Origin: Adiantum capillus-veneris
Taxonomy: Eukaryota; Streptophyta; Polypodiopsida; Polypodiales; Pteridaceae
DNA length: 64,000 nt
Reading direction: 5' to 3'
NCBI GenBank assembly: GCA_014529385.2
Contig: CM043963.1
Location: 3,291,001-3,355,000 of the forward strand
Position numbers and translations under genes: made by a program. The notes under the pieces were generated by a model. It ran no database searches. It was not told the DNA's origin and worked only from the letters and a program-made list of their open reading frames with translations. Of this stretch, positions 47,139-59,055 are shown piece by piece (positions within the stretch are counted from its first letter, which is position 1; each line of letters starts with the position of its first letter).

Positions 47139-50100
47139 CTAACAAGAGAATGGTGAAGATGGAATCTCCACTTCCTCAAGGGGGTCGGGCATTCCCTCAC
47201 CAAACATTCTCTCTAGTAGGAAAGGTGTGTGTCCACTTTCAGATGTCCTACCCTCACTCTCTTCCCGAATGATACTGGGTATAGCTAACGGCTTGTAGTT
47301 CTTGTGAGGTTGAACTTGTGTGTGAAACACGGTGTCCGACATCTAGATATGTTTGGGTTCAAGTTCTAATGTTCGTTGAGTTTCTTCCACCAAACCCCTC
47401 AGTTGTTGGACTCGTTCAATTTACATTGTTGGGTTTGGATAGGTTCCAATCTTTCTCTTGCAATCCTCATTTTTTGTCTCTCGTGGCTTATCTTGGGGGT
47501 TCGCAACTGGGTGGTTTAACTTTGAATACTCTTTTGGTGTTCGTCGTAATTCCCTCTCGTGATCCTCCTCACTGGCTTTTTCCTTTGTAGTAATAGTTTT
47601 GGCCTCCGTGGTCTCTATCGAATCTGAGTCATCCTCAGGGTCATTCATATACACGAGATCCTCTCTTGTCCATATGTTAGTCTTTGAACTAGGTTTTGAG
47701 CTAGAAGCATTAAGGGATTTCTTTCTTCGTGTTTTCTTCTTTCTCGCTCGGCCAATGGATGCAGCATCTCTCTCTTCGAGGATGTAATTTTGCTTTTGGA
47801 GCATCGACCGTGTGAGTGCATTCACTGGTGCTATGTTTATAGTTGGTGGTGTCCCATCAACAATCTCTATTAAGTTCAATGGTGTGATTTTCGGTGCGTT
47901 TGGATTGTTAGGACACTGTGCAATCAAATGATCTATGCCACAACGATTACAAGTGAGTATTGGCATTGCCAATGCACTCCCTTGACTTGTTTGCATTAGT
48001 GCAGCATTATTTTGCATTCTAATGGGGCACTCAGCTACTCGATGTGGTCCACCACATTCGTAGCACTGAAGAGGTGGTCTCCTGGAAAAACTATTAATGT
48101 TTTGGCCTCTTGCTGCTAGCGCAGTAGCTTGATATACCGGTTTGATTTGTCCCCAATGGTCTTCCATATAGTACATGGGACACTCCTCAAGCATGTCGAC
48201 TCCATAGGTGATACTAGAGTCTATGTCCTCTTCGCAATCTACATAAGTACTAGATGACTCGCAACCTATTTGGTTCATAGGTGTAACTCTTGGATGAGGG
48301 GGTTGCGGTCCTAGCACTGGAGGTAGCAACGGTGTGGTTTGGACCACATTTTGGGTTCTAGGGACCATGTGCTATAATGACAACTGTTGCTCCATGGGTG
48401 GGGTAGGCATCAATGCAGGAACTCGAGGTGAGTCTGCCCAAGCTATAGGCGGTCTATTTTCCATGATGCGTTTAAGCATTAGGCAATCCTTCGCTTGATG
48501 GCCATACCTACCACACGTGTTACAAGTCCCATTAAACTTTACTATGAAAGTAGGGCATTCACTCGTAGTATGTGGGCCCAAGCAAATTGAGCACCATTGT
48601 TGCTCCCTTCTTGGATACATATGAGTGTTTTGTGGAGCACGATTACCCCTAAGGCTTTCTTGGATGGCCTTGGTGAGATCTGCCAAAGTCATCTCAGATA
48701 TCGTTTGCTCTTTCACGATTGGCTTTATCTTCATTGGCTCATGCCCTGACGCTTGCGAGCTACTATACTTCGGCTCGGCAGACACTCTTTCTCCTGCAAT
48801 CATTAAATTATCCTCCAATTGGATTGCATTCATGGTGGCTACTTCCCAAGTAGTGATACCTCTAATGACTAGGCCATTATAGATACTTTCATGTCGTAGT
48901 CCCCTAATGAATCTATCGAGCAATTGGTTGTTGTTGAATTGCTCGTTTGGATTGCATCGAGAATTCAAATTCTTTAGGCGACTAATGAAGTCTCTCACGG
49001 ATTCACCTTCTTCTCGTTGGGCTTTCTGGAGCTGAGAGGCTACACCCCAAAGTACTCCCTCTCGTATGTGCTCTTTCAAGAACGATCTCCTAAGAGTAGA
49101 GTAGATCGTTTTCTCTTCTACTCTTAAGGTTCTATACCAATCTCCAGCCTTTCCGCTTAGGGTCAAACTCAAAGCCTTACACTTATGTAGCTCATTGTGC
49201 TCTTCCAAGGAATCGCACACATGTTCAAAGACTTCCATATGCTTTCTAGCATCTCCGTCTCCACTAAATTTCTGTGTGAGCTTAGCTACTTGAACTGCCT
49301 TGCTCCTAGGCTCTCTATCAGGTGCACTACGCATGTTTTCCGCAATAGAGTGACCGATAGTTTGAGCAAATGCTGCCAAATCTCCTATTTGAGCAGGTAT
49401 AATGGGTGTATGTGCTCCTGGAACCACATGTGAGATGGGAGTTGGCCTTGGCCTTGGCATACGCGCGGCTCTTGTGTCCCATATTTCGTTTGGTGGTGTA
49501 CCAGACGGTGGTCCAAAGTTTACAGGCGTGTCCCTACGCATAGGGGTGCCTGATATGGCATGTTATTATTAAATGGCATGGCTCCACTTGTATAAGAGCT
49601 TGGATAATTCCATTGTGGATTGTAAGCTCTTGGAATAATCGGAGGTGTAGGAGCTACATGAGGCTGAGGTACGACAGGTGCACATGATTGATACATACAT
49701 GTAGGTATAGTTGGGGGCATTGTGCTACTAGGCATCGGCGGAGTATTAACAAATGAACTCCATTGTGTACTTCTTGTCATGATCACCACTGGGATATGCA
49801 TGGTAGCCGTAGTGTCATTAAGAGAAAGATGAGCTAGATCTGGGAAGGTAAAGCTGCCACTTGTGGGCTCAGATTGTACTGAGGCTCCTGGCAAAACAAC
49901 ATATGGAGGATCAATGGGGCTCACTGAGGGAGTCTCCATTTGTGAGAGGGTTGGTTGGTTGGCCTTTCCCATATCCAAGAATCTCATTAGGCCTGTTGAA
50001 GGCATGTTGATCCCTGTGTTCTGTCTTTCTAACTCGACAATCCTATGGAGGACATCACAGACTTTCTGTTGTTGCTCATCTATGCTAGTAGCACCGGATG

Positions 50101-50959
50101 TGGATTGTAGAACATCTAACCAACCCACATGATAGGTGTGTCCTGTGTACCGATCAGCTAAAGCTTCTGCGTGTAGGTCATACTCCCAATTTTCGTTTAG
50201 GAATATCCCATCTAGGCCTGGCGTGCTGGAGGTTTCCCTCAAGGTGGAAGCATTATTGCTCCCCATCGCTTGCCCCTCCGTGACTGCTACCTTGGGAGCA
50301 CTCAGTTGCTCGGCTGGCATGATTGTTGTCATAGGAGCCTTTGCTTTCAGTGCTCGACTTTGTTCTAGCCTTCGTAGGTTCTCAATTTCCCTCTCCCTTG
50401 TTGCTTGCATATAGCGTTCGATCTCTTGCACTTCGGCAAGACTCCTACCATCGGGTAGTAAAACCTCAGAGGGAGATAGTCCTAAAGGATCAAGAGGTTC
50501 AGTGGATGGAACATTCACATGCACACTCTCAAGAAGCATAGGGTCTATTTTAGGCATGAATGACGAATTTACCTCCCCACTCCCTTCATTTATTTCATTA
50601 ACCGCATGTTCGGAGCGAGTAGCTCTACTAAGGTTCTCTTTTAAGCGGCTAAACACGCTAGACCCGGGCCGTGGGCCCATGGCATGCATATCTTGACTTG
50701 AACTATCAGGGTTGGGTGTAGGATACCCCTCCATGACTTCGTAGTCAGAGGAAGAATCACTAGACGTGATATGAGGATCTTGGGCCGCGCTACCTTGGGT
50801 CCCGGCCGAAGGTCCAGAACCTAGGGTGGAGGAATAATGGGTGCCCGCGTAAATGGAGGCACTACCAATATGCTCGTGCTCTAACACTCGTCCAGAGCAT
50901 AGGTTCATATGACTTGGATCCCCTAGAAGTGTCAGTGAGGGCCCGTGAAGGCTGCTCAC
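47139..50959 (-). pseudogene. Gypsy E2 gag, unusually long, broken
   Basis: Three main frames read in order. Frame 49520-50959 (480 residues, Ser/Pro/Thr-rich N-terminal region, MSSLHGPSLTLLG) is followed, after a frameshift near 49530, by 48372-49541. That frame has the capsid-like retrotransposon gag segment (LTQKFSGDGDARKHMEVF, GKAGDWYRTL, FLKEHIREG) and knuckles CSICLGPHTTSEC and CNTCGRYGHQAKDC. After an in-frame TAG at 48369-48371 comes 47421-48368 with CYECGGPHRVAEC and CNRCGIDHLIAQC, then 47139-47342. A TAG near 47138 separates it from pol. In E1 the corresponding codons at both stops are CAA, so the stops are mutations. The large N-terminal extension is unrecognised. Confidence 0.88.
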
Positions 50960-51470
50960 CTAGTAATTTTGGGTGTTTTGCAACCCAAGTCTTTTCTTAT
51001 TTAATTATTTTTTGATTTTTTGGTCCTTTTTTTCTGACCCAGCTATAGAATAGTACGTATGATAGCTCAAAACGAGCGTCTCGATAAGAGGGACGTGCCG
51101 TGCTTTACAGCCCTTCGTTTGGTCACTTTATGCCCTCAGACTCCCTAAAACCGTCAATTTCTAGTAGGGAACTAGGCCCAGATTAGAAAGTCTAAGGGTG
51201 CAAGTGGGAAGAGAAGGGAGGAGAGTGGAGGACTTGCCCCACATGCTCTCATTCCCTCTTGAGGGGGTAGGGTAGGGTAGGCCTGGGCCTGGGCTTGGGC
51301 TTGGGCTTGGGGAAATGATCCCGATCCCGATCAAAATTTTAGTGTAGCTTCCAGTCACTCACGCAAAAAAATAACTCATTCCTCTTCCTCTTCCTCTTCC
51401 TCTTCTTTCCTACTACAAACAACTCATAGGAGAAGCACAAAGTGCCTCTTGTGCTTAGTGCAGGGCAATT
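50960..51470 (-). other. E2 5' leader
   Basis: Untranslated sequence between the PBS and gag. It contains short tandem repeats (minus AAGCCC x4 near 51290-51310; GAAGAG x4 near 51381-51405) and no gene. Confidence 0.6.
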
Positions 51471-51487
51471 CCCCGGCAGCGGCGCCA
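51471..51487 (-). other. Primer-binding site of E2 (Asp tRNA type)
   Basis: The minus strand reads TGGCGCCGCTGCCGGGG, four bases after the LTR end. It shares the Asp-tRNA type with element B. Confidence 0.88.
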
Positions 51488-51491
51488 AAAA

Positions 51492-52182
<691 letters not shown>

Positions 52183-54000
52183 ACTGGCTTCAGAAGCTTG
52201 TTGACTTGAAGATGAAATAAGGGACACCTATGTCCAATCATCTGAATGAATTCAACACAATCTACAGTCAGTTGTCAGCTCAAGGTGTCAAGTTTGATGA
52301 ACCTGTTAGAGCTATGTTCCTGTTGATCACATTGCTGGAAAGTTGGGACACTTTTTGCACAGCTTTGAGTAATTCTGCACCTCCAGATGGTTTGACCACA
52401 GCAGGTGTAGAAGGCAGTTTGCTTACTGAAGAAACCAACAGAAAGACAATGGACAAAGGCAAAGGAACAACCTTAGTTGTCAGGGGAAGGACCAAAGAAA
52501 AGTACAAAGGTGGAAAGAGGGATCAGTCTCGTAGCAAGTCCCGCAGTGCTAAAGTCAAGAGTGACATAGAATGCTACCATTGTGGCAAGAAGGGTCACAT
52601 GAAAAGAGACTGCAGAGAATGGAAAGCAGAAAAAGGCAAAGAGAAAGCAGAAGACCATGGTGAGAAGAACAAGTCCTCAGCGAAGATTCAAGAAATAAAT
52701 GTGACAAACACTGTTGCAAAGGATGACAGTTTAGTGTCAAGAGATATCTACTTCTTGAAAAATACAATGGAATCAGCTCTTCTTACAGCATCTAATGGAA
52801 ATGCACTGAGTGACTGGATTATAGACTCAGGGGCATCACTTCATGTGTCTCCAAACAAGGAGTGGTTTACCTCTTATGTGACCACTAAAGATCATGTTCG
52901 GCTAGGCAATGGGCAGACATGTGAGATCTTAGGCGTTGGAGATGTTCAATTGAAGTTTCAGAATGGCTCTTCTTTCACGTTGAAGAATGTGAGACATGTT
53001 CCCGCAATTACAAAGAGCTTGATCAGCACAGGTTTACTTGATGATGCTGGCTACGTCACCACTTTTGGACAGAACATGTGGAAGGTATCCAAGGGTTCTA
53101 TGACAGTAGCACATGGAGTAAAGTCTGGAGGACTTTACATGATTTATGTATCAAATGTCTCTAAAAATGTAATCAATGTAACCGAGCAACCGAACATTTC
53201 TTTGAGGCATAGCCGGTTAGGACATATGTCCAAGAAGGGAATGGAAATCTTGTCTCGTTCTAGTTATTTTCCTGGCTTGTCATTTAATGATTTTGAATTC
53301 TGTGAACATTGTTTGTATGGTAAGCAAACACAGCATCCACATAAGCATAGAAGCAATAGAAGAGATTCACAGTTGGCACTTGTTCATAGTGATTTGTGTG
53401 GACCTATGCCTAACCTATCTCTAGGGGGAGCTTCTTACTTTATGAAATTTATAGATGATTACTCGAGGAAAGTATGGGTTTACTTTCTCAAGCACAAGGA
53501 TGAAGCGTTTAGTGTTTTCAAAACGTTTGTGACAATGGTGGAGAATCAGAGTGGCAAGAAGCTTAAATGCTTACGCACTGACAATGGTGGAGAGTATGTT
53601 TCAAAGGCCTTTCAGGACTTTTGTGAGTCAAAAGGTATAAAACGTGAACTTACTGCTCCTTACAATCCTCCTCAAAATGGTGTTGCTAAGAGGATGAATA
53701 GGACCATACAAGAGAAGGTCAGAAGTATGTTGTCTAATGCACAACTGCCAAATGGGTTTTGGGCTGAAGCTGTATCAACAGTTGTTCATCTTATAAATAG
53801 ATCTCCTAGCAAGATTTTGCTGAAGGATTCAGTGGCAGAGATGGTATGGTCAGGAAAAATTCCGTATATAAGCATCTCAGAGTCTTTGGCTATGAGGCAT
53901 GTACTCATGTTCCAAAGGAATTTAGGAACAAACTTGAGCCAAAGAGTAGAAAGTGCATCTTTCTAGGTTATGGTAATTCTGGTGAGATGGGGTACAGACT
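52183..54000 (+). pseudogene. Copia G gag-PR-IN, truncated by F2
   Basis: After an in-frame TAA near 52217, the frame 52230-53966 covers the gag C-terminus (MSNHLNEFNTIYSQL), zinc knuckle CYHCGKKGHMKRDC, protease WIIDSGASLHVSPN, GAG-pre-integrase (LRHSRLGHMS, CEHCLYGKQ) and integrase (FIDDYSRKVWVYF, RTDNGGEYVS, PQNGVAKRMNR). The third catalytic residue of integrase is Lys, not Glu. A frameshift near 53850 leads to VFGYEACTHVP and CIFLGYGNSGEMGYRL, then F2 begins at 54001. RT and RNase H are missing from the window. Confidence 0.92.
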
Positions 54001-54226
54001 TGTTGGAATTAGGGTTTCAGAGAAACACACACAGCTTGGAGAAGACGAAGGAAGCTCAAGGCACACAATAGAGAGTGTGTTACTTAGTGTGCAATGGAAA
54101 GATAGATAGCCCTAGAGTGATGGGCGTACATACAATGCACGGGGGAAAAAACCTCCTAAAGAGGGAAAAATGCCCCGGCGGTCCTAGTGTGTTCACACAC
54201 ATCACTACCACATGTATATGGTAACA
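54001..54226 (-). repeat. 3' LTR of Copia F2
   Basis: TGTTGGAATTAGGG...GGTAACA, 226 bp, closely similar to the F1 LTR. A polypurine tract (minus ACGGGGGATT) adjoins at 54227-54236. Confidence 0.92.
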
Positions 54227-54259
54227 AATCCCCCGTGGAGTGATGCGGTGAATGAGAGC

Positions 54260-57200
54260 TAGCACATGAGTAAAGGGAAGTGCCATGCCCTGAGGACAGG
54301 ATCAGTCCACAAAGGGGAGTAAGCCCAAAGCTTTGCGGAAAGCTTCAAGATTCTCACGAGACAATGCCTTTGTGAAAATATCTGCAAGGTTGTCCGATGT
54401 TGGCACATAAGCCAAGCTGATACTCCTGATGAGAGCCTCTCCCTGACATAGTGGTAATGCACCTCAATGTGCTTTGTGCGAGCATGAAAAACTGGGTTCC
54501 TCGCAACTGCCAATGCGCTCTAACTGTCAGTGTAGATAGTGTTGGCAGTGTCCTGTCCAACACCCAGATCAGCCATAAGGCGTCTGAGCCATACACACTC
54601 ACAACCGTAGCTGTGAAGACTGCCCTGTACTCAGCCTCACAACTCGAAGTGGCCACAGTAGGTTTCTTCTTGCTCAACCATGATATACATGAACTGCCAA
54701 GCATGAAACAAAAACCACTTGTGGACACTCGCGTGTCAAAACAACCAGCCCAATCTGAGTCTGAAAAAGCATGTAAGTTTGGCAACGATGATCCCCCCTT
54801 GGGATAAAACAAGCCAAGATGTAAAGTGCCACTACGGTAGCGGAAAATTCTCTTGACAACCTGCCAATGCTTAGACCCTGGGCTATGCATAAATCTGCTG
54901 ACCTATGAGACTGCAAACTGAATATCTGGCCTCGTGTTGCATACATAAATGAGGCAGCCAACAGCAGTTTGGTAAAGAGTAACATCAGCAGGATCGCCAA
55001 CATCATGTAGACTCAACTTCAAACGTGTTTCCATGGGAGTGGCAATAGGTTTGCAATCCTCAAGTCCAAACTTACATAGCAATGTCTCTATGTAACTTTT
55101 CTGACACAAGGCAATACCACCATCACACTGCTTAAACTGTAAACCCAAGTAATGATGCAACAGTCCCAAATCCTTCATCTTGAAAGTAGCATTCAAATCA
55201 GCCTTAAATTCAGCAATATGTCTCTCATTTGGTCCAGTGATCAGCAAATCATCAACATAAAGAACCACGATGAGAAATACATCACCCTCACGCTTTACAT
55301 ACAATGTGCTTTCTGTTGGACTGTTACGAAAGCCTTGTTTGACCAAATGAGTGTCATCTTTCTCATACCAAGCACGAGGAGATTGCTTCAACCCATACAA
55401 AGCCTTGTTACATTTGCACACTTTGTCCTCTTGTCCTTTTATGACAAAACCGCGAGGCTGCGTTACATAAACTTCCCAACAATGTCTGATTGATGTACAT
55501 CCCAACCAAAATGAGCTACCAATGCACATATAAAACGCACAGTAGTCATACGACAAGTGGGAGCAAAAGTCTCTTCATAATCTATGCCTTTTTGTTGTGC
55601 ATAACCCTTTGCAACAAATCGAGCCTTATGGCGATTGATCTCACCATCCGGCTTGCGTTTCAACGTGTAAACCCACTTCGTACCAATGGCCTTTTTGCCA
55701 TGAGGCAAATCACATAAAGTCCATGTGTCATTCTCTATAAGTGCATCATATTCTGATTGCATGGCAGCCATCCAATTTTCTAAATTTTGTGCTTCATCAA
55801 AAGTCAGAGGCTCCTCAACATCATGTAAGCTAGACACAGCCAAAGCATAACAATCTGATGCATAAGATGCATGGCAAGAACCTGAACGAGTACGACTAGA
55901 CAAAGGTGCATCCAATTTACTGTCACGCAAAGTGTGCACCAGCCATTTTGGCATACCTCTAGCCTGCTGATTTTCAGCCCTTTCCTCATCAAGTACATCA
56001 TGTACATCTGCATCAGTAATAGGCTGATCTAAAACATTTTCAGAAACCCCTATAGGCTGTACATTTGCCTCATTAGAACTTACATTCGTATTTCCACCAC
56101 TGAAAAGAGGCAACAAAGTGTCATAAATGTCTTGTGAGCTTACATTACTGTCTCTAGTACATGACAGCAAGGGCTTAACAGAATCTTCCACAAACACTAC
56201 ATCCCGAGAAATCAGAATACGTTTTGTTTGCGGATGATACAACCTGTAACCTTTGTTTTCAGCACTATAACCAACAAAAATACATTTGACAGCCTTATCA
56301 TCCAATTTTCTGCGCTGCACTTGTGGCACCAAAGCATATGCCAAACAGCCAAAAACACGCATGTGCTCAATAGAAGGTTTTCTATCATGCCATTCTTCAT
56401 ATGGAGTAATAGACTGCAAAGCTTTCGTAGGACACCTGTTAAGTACATAAGTGGCACACATAATAGAATGCGGCAAAGCTTGACTTTTCACCATACATCG
56501 TACCATTTCCGTCAGTGACCTGTTTTTCCTCTCAGCAACACCATTTTGCTTAGGTGTATAAGGCACTGTACATTGGTGTTTTATCCCACGACTAGCCAGA
56601 AATGCATTAAATTCATGAGACATATACTCCCCCCCTCGATCGGAACGGAGGGTGCCCATAGTACATTTCGAGACATTTTCAGCCATAGCCAGAAATTGTT
56701 TGAAGCACATAAAAACTTCAGACTTCGCTTTAAGCGGAAATACCCATGCATGCCTAGAGTAATCATCAATGAAAGCCACACAGTACAGGTAATTGCCCAA
56801 GGACGGAGTTTGCATGGGCCCACAAACATCACTATGCACAAGCTGCAACTTGCATGTGGCCCGAACTGAACCATCCTTTGGAAATTTAGAACGCTGCATC
56901 TTACCCAAAATATAGCCTTCACAAACATGTTTGACAGGTGCTTCAAGAGGCGGCAAAGAAGCAACCATATCAGATTTTTGCAAACGCGACAAACTGGCAA
57001 AATTCAGATGACCAAAACGTGCATTCCAAATTCTTGCATCTGAAATAGCCCTTGAATTTGCAACAGCATTTGCAAAATTTTGTCCACACTCGTCATACAA
57101 AGTGAGCTTATACATCCCACGACACAAAAGGCAAAATGCAACAATTTCATCACCAAAACTGAGATCATGAATAGTACATCTGTCATCCACAAATTTGACT

Positions 57201-58461
57201 ACAAGTCCAAGTCTAGCAAGTGCGGATACAGACAAGAGATTCTTCTTGATCCCAAGTACATAAAGTGCATCAACAAGTGTGAAGGAACTGCCATTAGCAG
57301 TAGTGAGCACAATCTTTCCAACTCCCTGAACTGGATAAGAGGCATTGTTGGCACAAGTGACTGAATTCCCATGAGGGACAGACTCGAGAGAGGTAAAAAA
57401 TTCACGATGTGAGGTAATGTGCTTTGTAGCACCACTGTCGAAATACCACACATGTGAATCTGCAGCAACTGACAAGCATGCATCATGGACAGCAGGATTG
57501 TAAGTGCACTCTGCACTAAAATCCCATTCCGCATCAACATCAGCAACACAGTCTCCTTTCACAGAAGACTCAACAATGGCTGCATTTGTAGTGGAACCAG
57601 CATTTGCAGTGGAACCACCCTCTTTCTTCTTAGCCTCTTTGGCCTTCAACTTAGGACACGACTTGATCAAGTGATCATTGGATTTACAATAATGGCAACG
57701 CATCTTCTTTTTGCCCTTATCACCAGAATTGCCAGACGAAGTACTGCCAACAGAAGCATTAGAAACAGAATTTTTGCCACTCGCAGCAGAACCATAAGTT
57801 GTGGTGACTCTTCAAACAGCAATGTGCATAATGCATCAAACTTGACAACTTCAGGATTTCCTTGGGTCATCAGTCTCCAAGTACTAGCAAAAGTCTGGTA
57901 GGAATCTGGTAAGGCGTCAAGAACAGTCTGCATAAGGGAACTGTCTAAAATGACTTCACCTGCAGAAATAAGATGCTCATTGATATCCTTGACACTAGCA
58001 AGGAAAGTGTCCATATCATCTTCCTCATGCATAATCTTCGACTTCAGCTCTTTAAGCAGCAAAGCAATTTTAGCCTCCTTGTGGCTTGCACAAAGACCTG
58101 CTAAAATATCCCAAGCCTGTTTTGCAGATTTTGCTGAACGGATGTGAGGAACAATGGTGCGCTTCACAGAAAACGCAATCAATGCATGAGCCTGCGCATC
58201 CTTAACATCTCAACGAGCTTGTTCTCTCGTAGGCAAAACAACTCTAACAGCTGCAATCCTTGCAGCAAGACCTGCAACATCCTCAACATCGCCTACATCC
58301 TTAGAACCAGGACGTACATCAATGCCCTGCACAATTTTCCAAACACCCTTTGACACAAGAACATGTTGCATCATATAAGCCCACATAGGGTAGTTGTCCC
58401 CATCCAACCTGTCCTCAGCACCAAACATCTTGAACACATCTGTGTTGTTGTTGTCAGCCAT
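54260..58461 (-). pseudogene. Copia F2 polyprotein, broken
   Basis: The start is the minus ATG at 58461 (MADNNNTDVFKMFGAEDR). The longest open stretch, 55463-57703 (746 residues), covers zinc knuckle CHYCKSNDHLIKSC, protease FDSGATKHIT, integrase (FIDDYSRHAWVF, RSDRGGEY, KQNGVAERKN; all three acidic residues present) and the RT start. RT continues in 54903-55556 (VLYVDDLLITG), and RNase H in 54354-54890 (PTVATSSCEAEYRAVF). Relative to F1 it has a deletion in gag near 57800 and another in RT near 55485 (TAFLNGDIFE lost), plus frameshifts. It is better preserved than F1 in integrase. Confidence 0.93.
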
Positions 58462-58808
58462 GGTAAATGCTGCACCTGATGTGAAAACTACCCGAAAATA
58501 GGAGAAACGGAGAGGGAACAACCTATGCTATATAGCACAAACCGTAGAATACTATAAGGCACCTGTTATGCAGAAAACGGCACTGACAAAAGTTCTGCAC
58601 AAAATGATGAAATAGCATGTGCAGTACTGCCTGTAGTGGAAACAGAGGCCGAAATGAGCCCAAATCAAAATTTTGAGCAGACCGAGCTCTTCGACCTCTC
58701 CCAAAATATTTTTCGACCTGCGAACGCTTGCCAAAGCTCACTGAAATCGGAGAAAGTGAGCAGGCGTGTGCTGGAGAAGCTGGCGACTAAGCTCGGGAGG
58801 ACGTGACG
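58462..58808 (-). other. Copia F leader (F2/F1 hybrid)
   Basis: Untranslated leader. 58504-58572 matches the F1 leader piece at 30634-30701 and shows what the uninterrupted leader looks like. A recombination crossover between F2 and F1 probably lies in this stretch or in the adjoining LTR. Confidence 0.7.
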
Positions 58809-58821
58809 TGCTCTGATACCA
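58809..58821 (-). other. Primer-binding site of Copia F (iMet tRNA)
   Basis: The minus strand reads TGGTATCAGAGCA, just inside the right LTR. Confidence 0.93.
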
Positions 58822-58823
58822 AT

Positions 58824-59050
58824 TATTGGAATTAGGGTTGCAGAGAAACACACACAGCTTGGAGAAGATGAAGGAAGCTCAAGGCACACAATAGAGAGTG
58901 TGTTACTTAGTGTGCAATGGAAAGATAGATAGCCCTAGAGTGATGGGCGTATATACAATGCCCGGGGGAAATAACCTCCTAAAGAGGGAAAAAATGCCCC
59001 GGCGGTCCTAGTGTGTTCACACACATCACTACCACATGTATATGGTAACA
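58824..59050 (-). repeat. 5' LTR of Copia F (F1 outer end)
   Basis: It is 227 bp, similar to the other two F LTRs, with TATTGG in place of TGTTGG at its inner end. It is followed by CTTTA, the partner of 20210-20214. Confidence 0.9.
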
Positions 59051-59055
59051 CTTTA
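59051..59055. repeat. Target-site duplication CTTTA (right, F1)
   Basis: Exact match to 20210-20214; it forms part of the Copia I codons EEYK/A. Confidence 0.92.

Larger units (their letters stand above)
54001..58823 (-). mobile_element. Copia F2 (same family as F1)
   Basis: Left LTR 54001-54226, polyprotein remnant, leader and PBS follow the F1 layout. The left flank is AGACT (Copia G). The right flank after the right LTR is CTTTA, which is the F1 duplication and not that of F2. F2 therefore lacks its own right end. Confidence 0.85.

Noticed and set aside
47130-47142. UAG followed by GGU between gag and pol of E2, resembling a readthrough site
   Set aside because: The aligned codon in E1 is CAA, so the stop is most simply a C-to-T mutation of a CAG codon.
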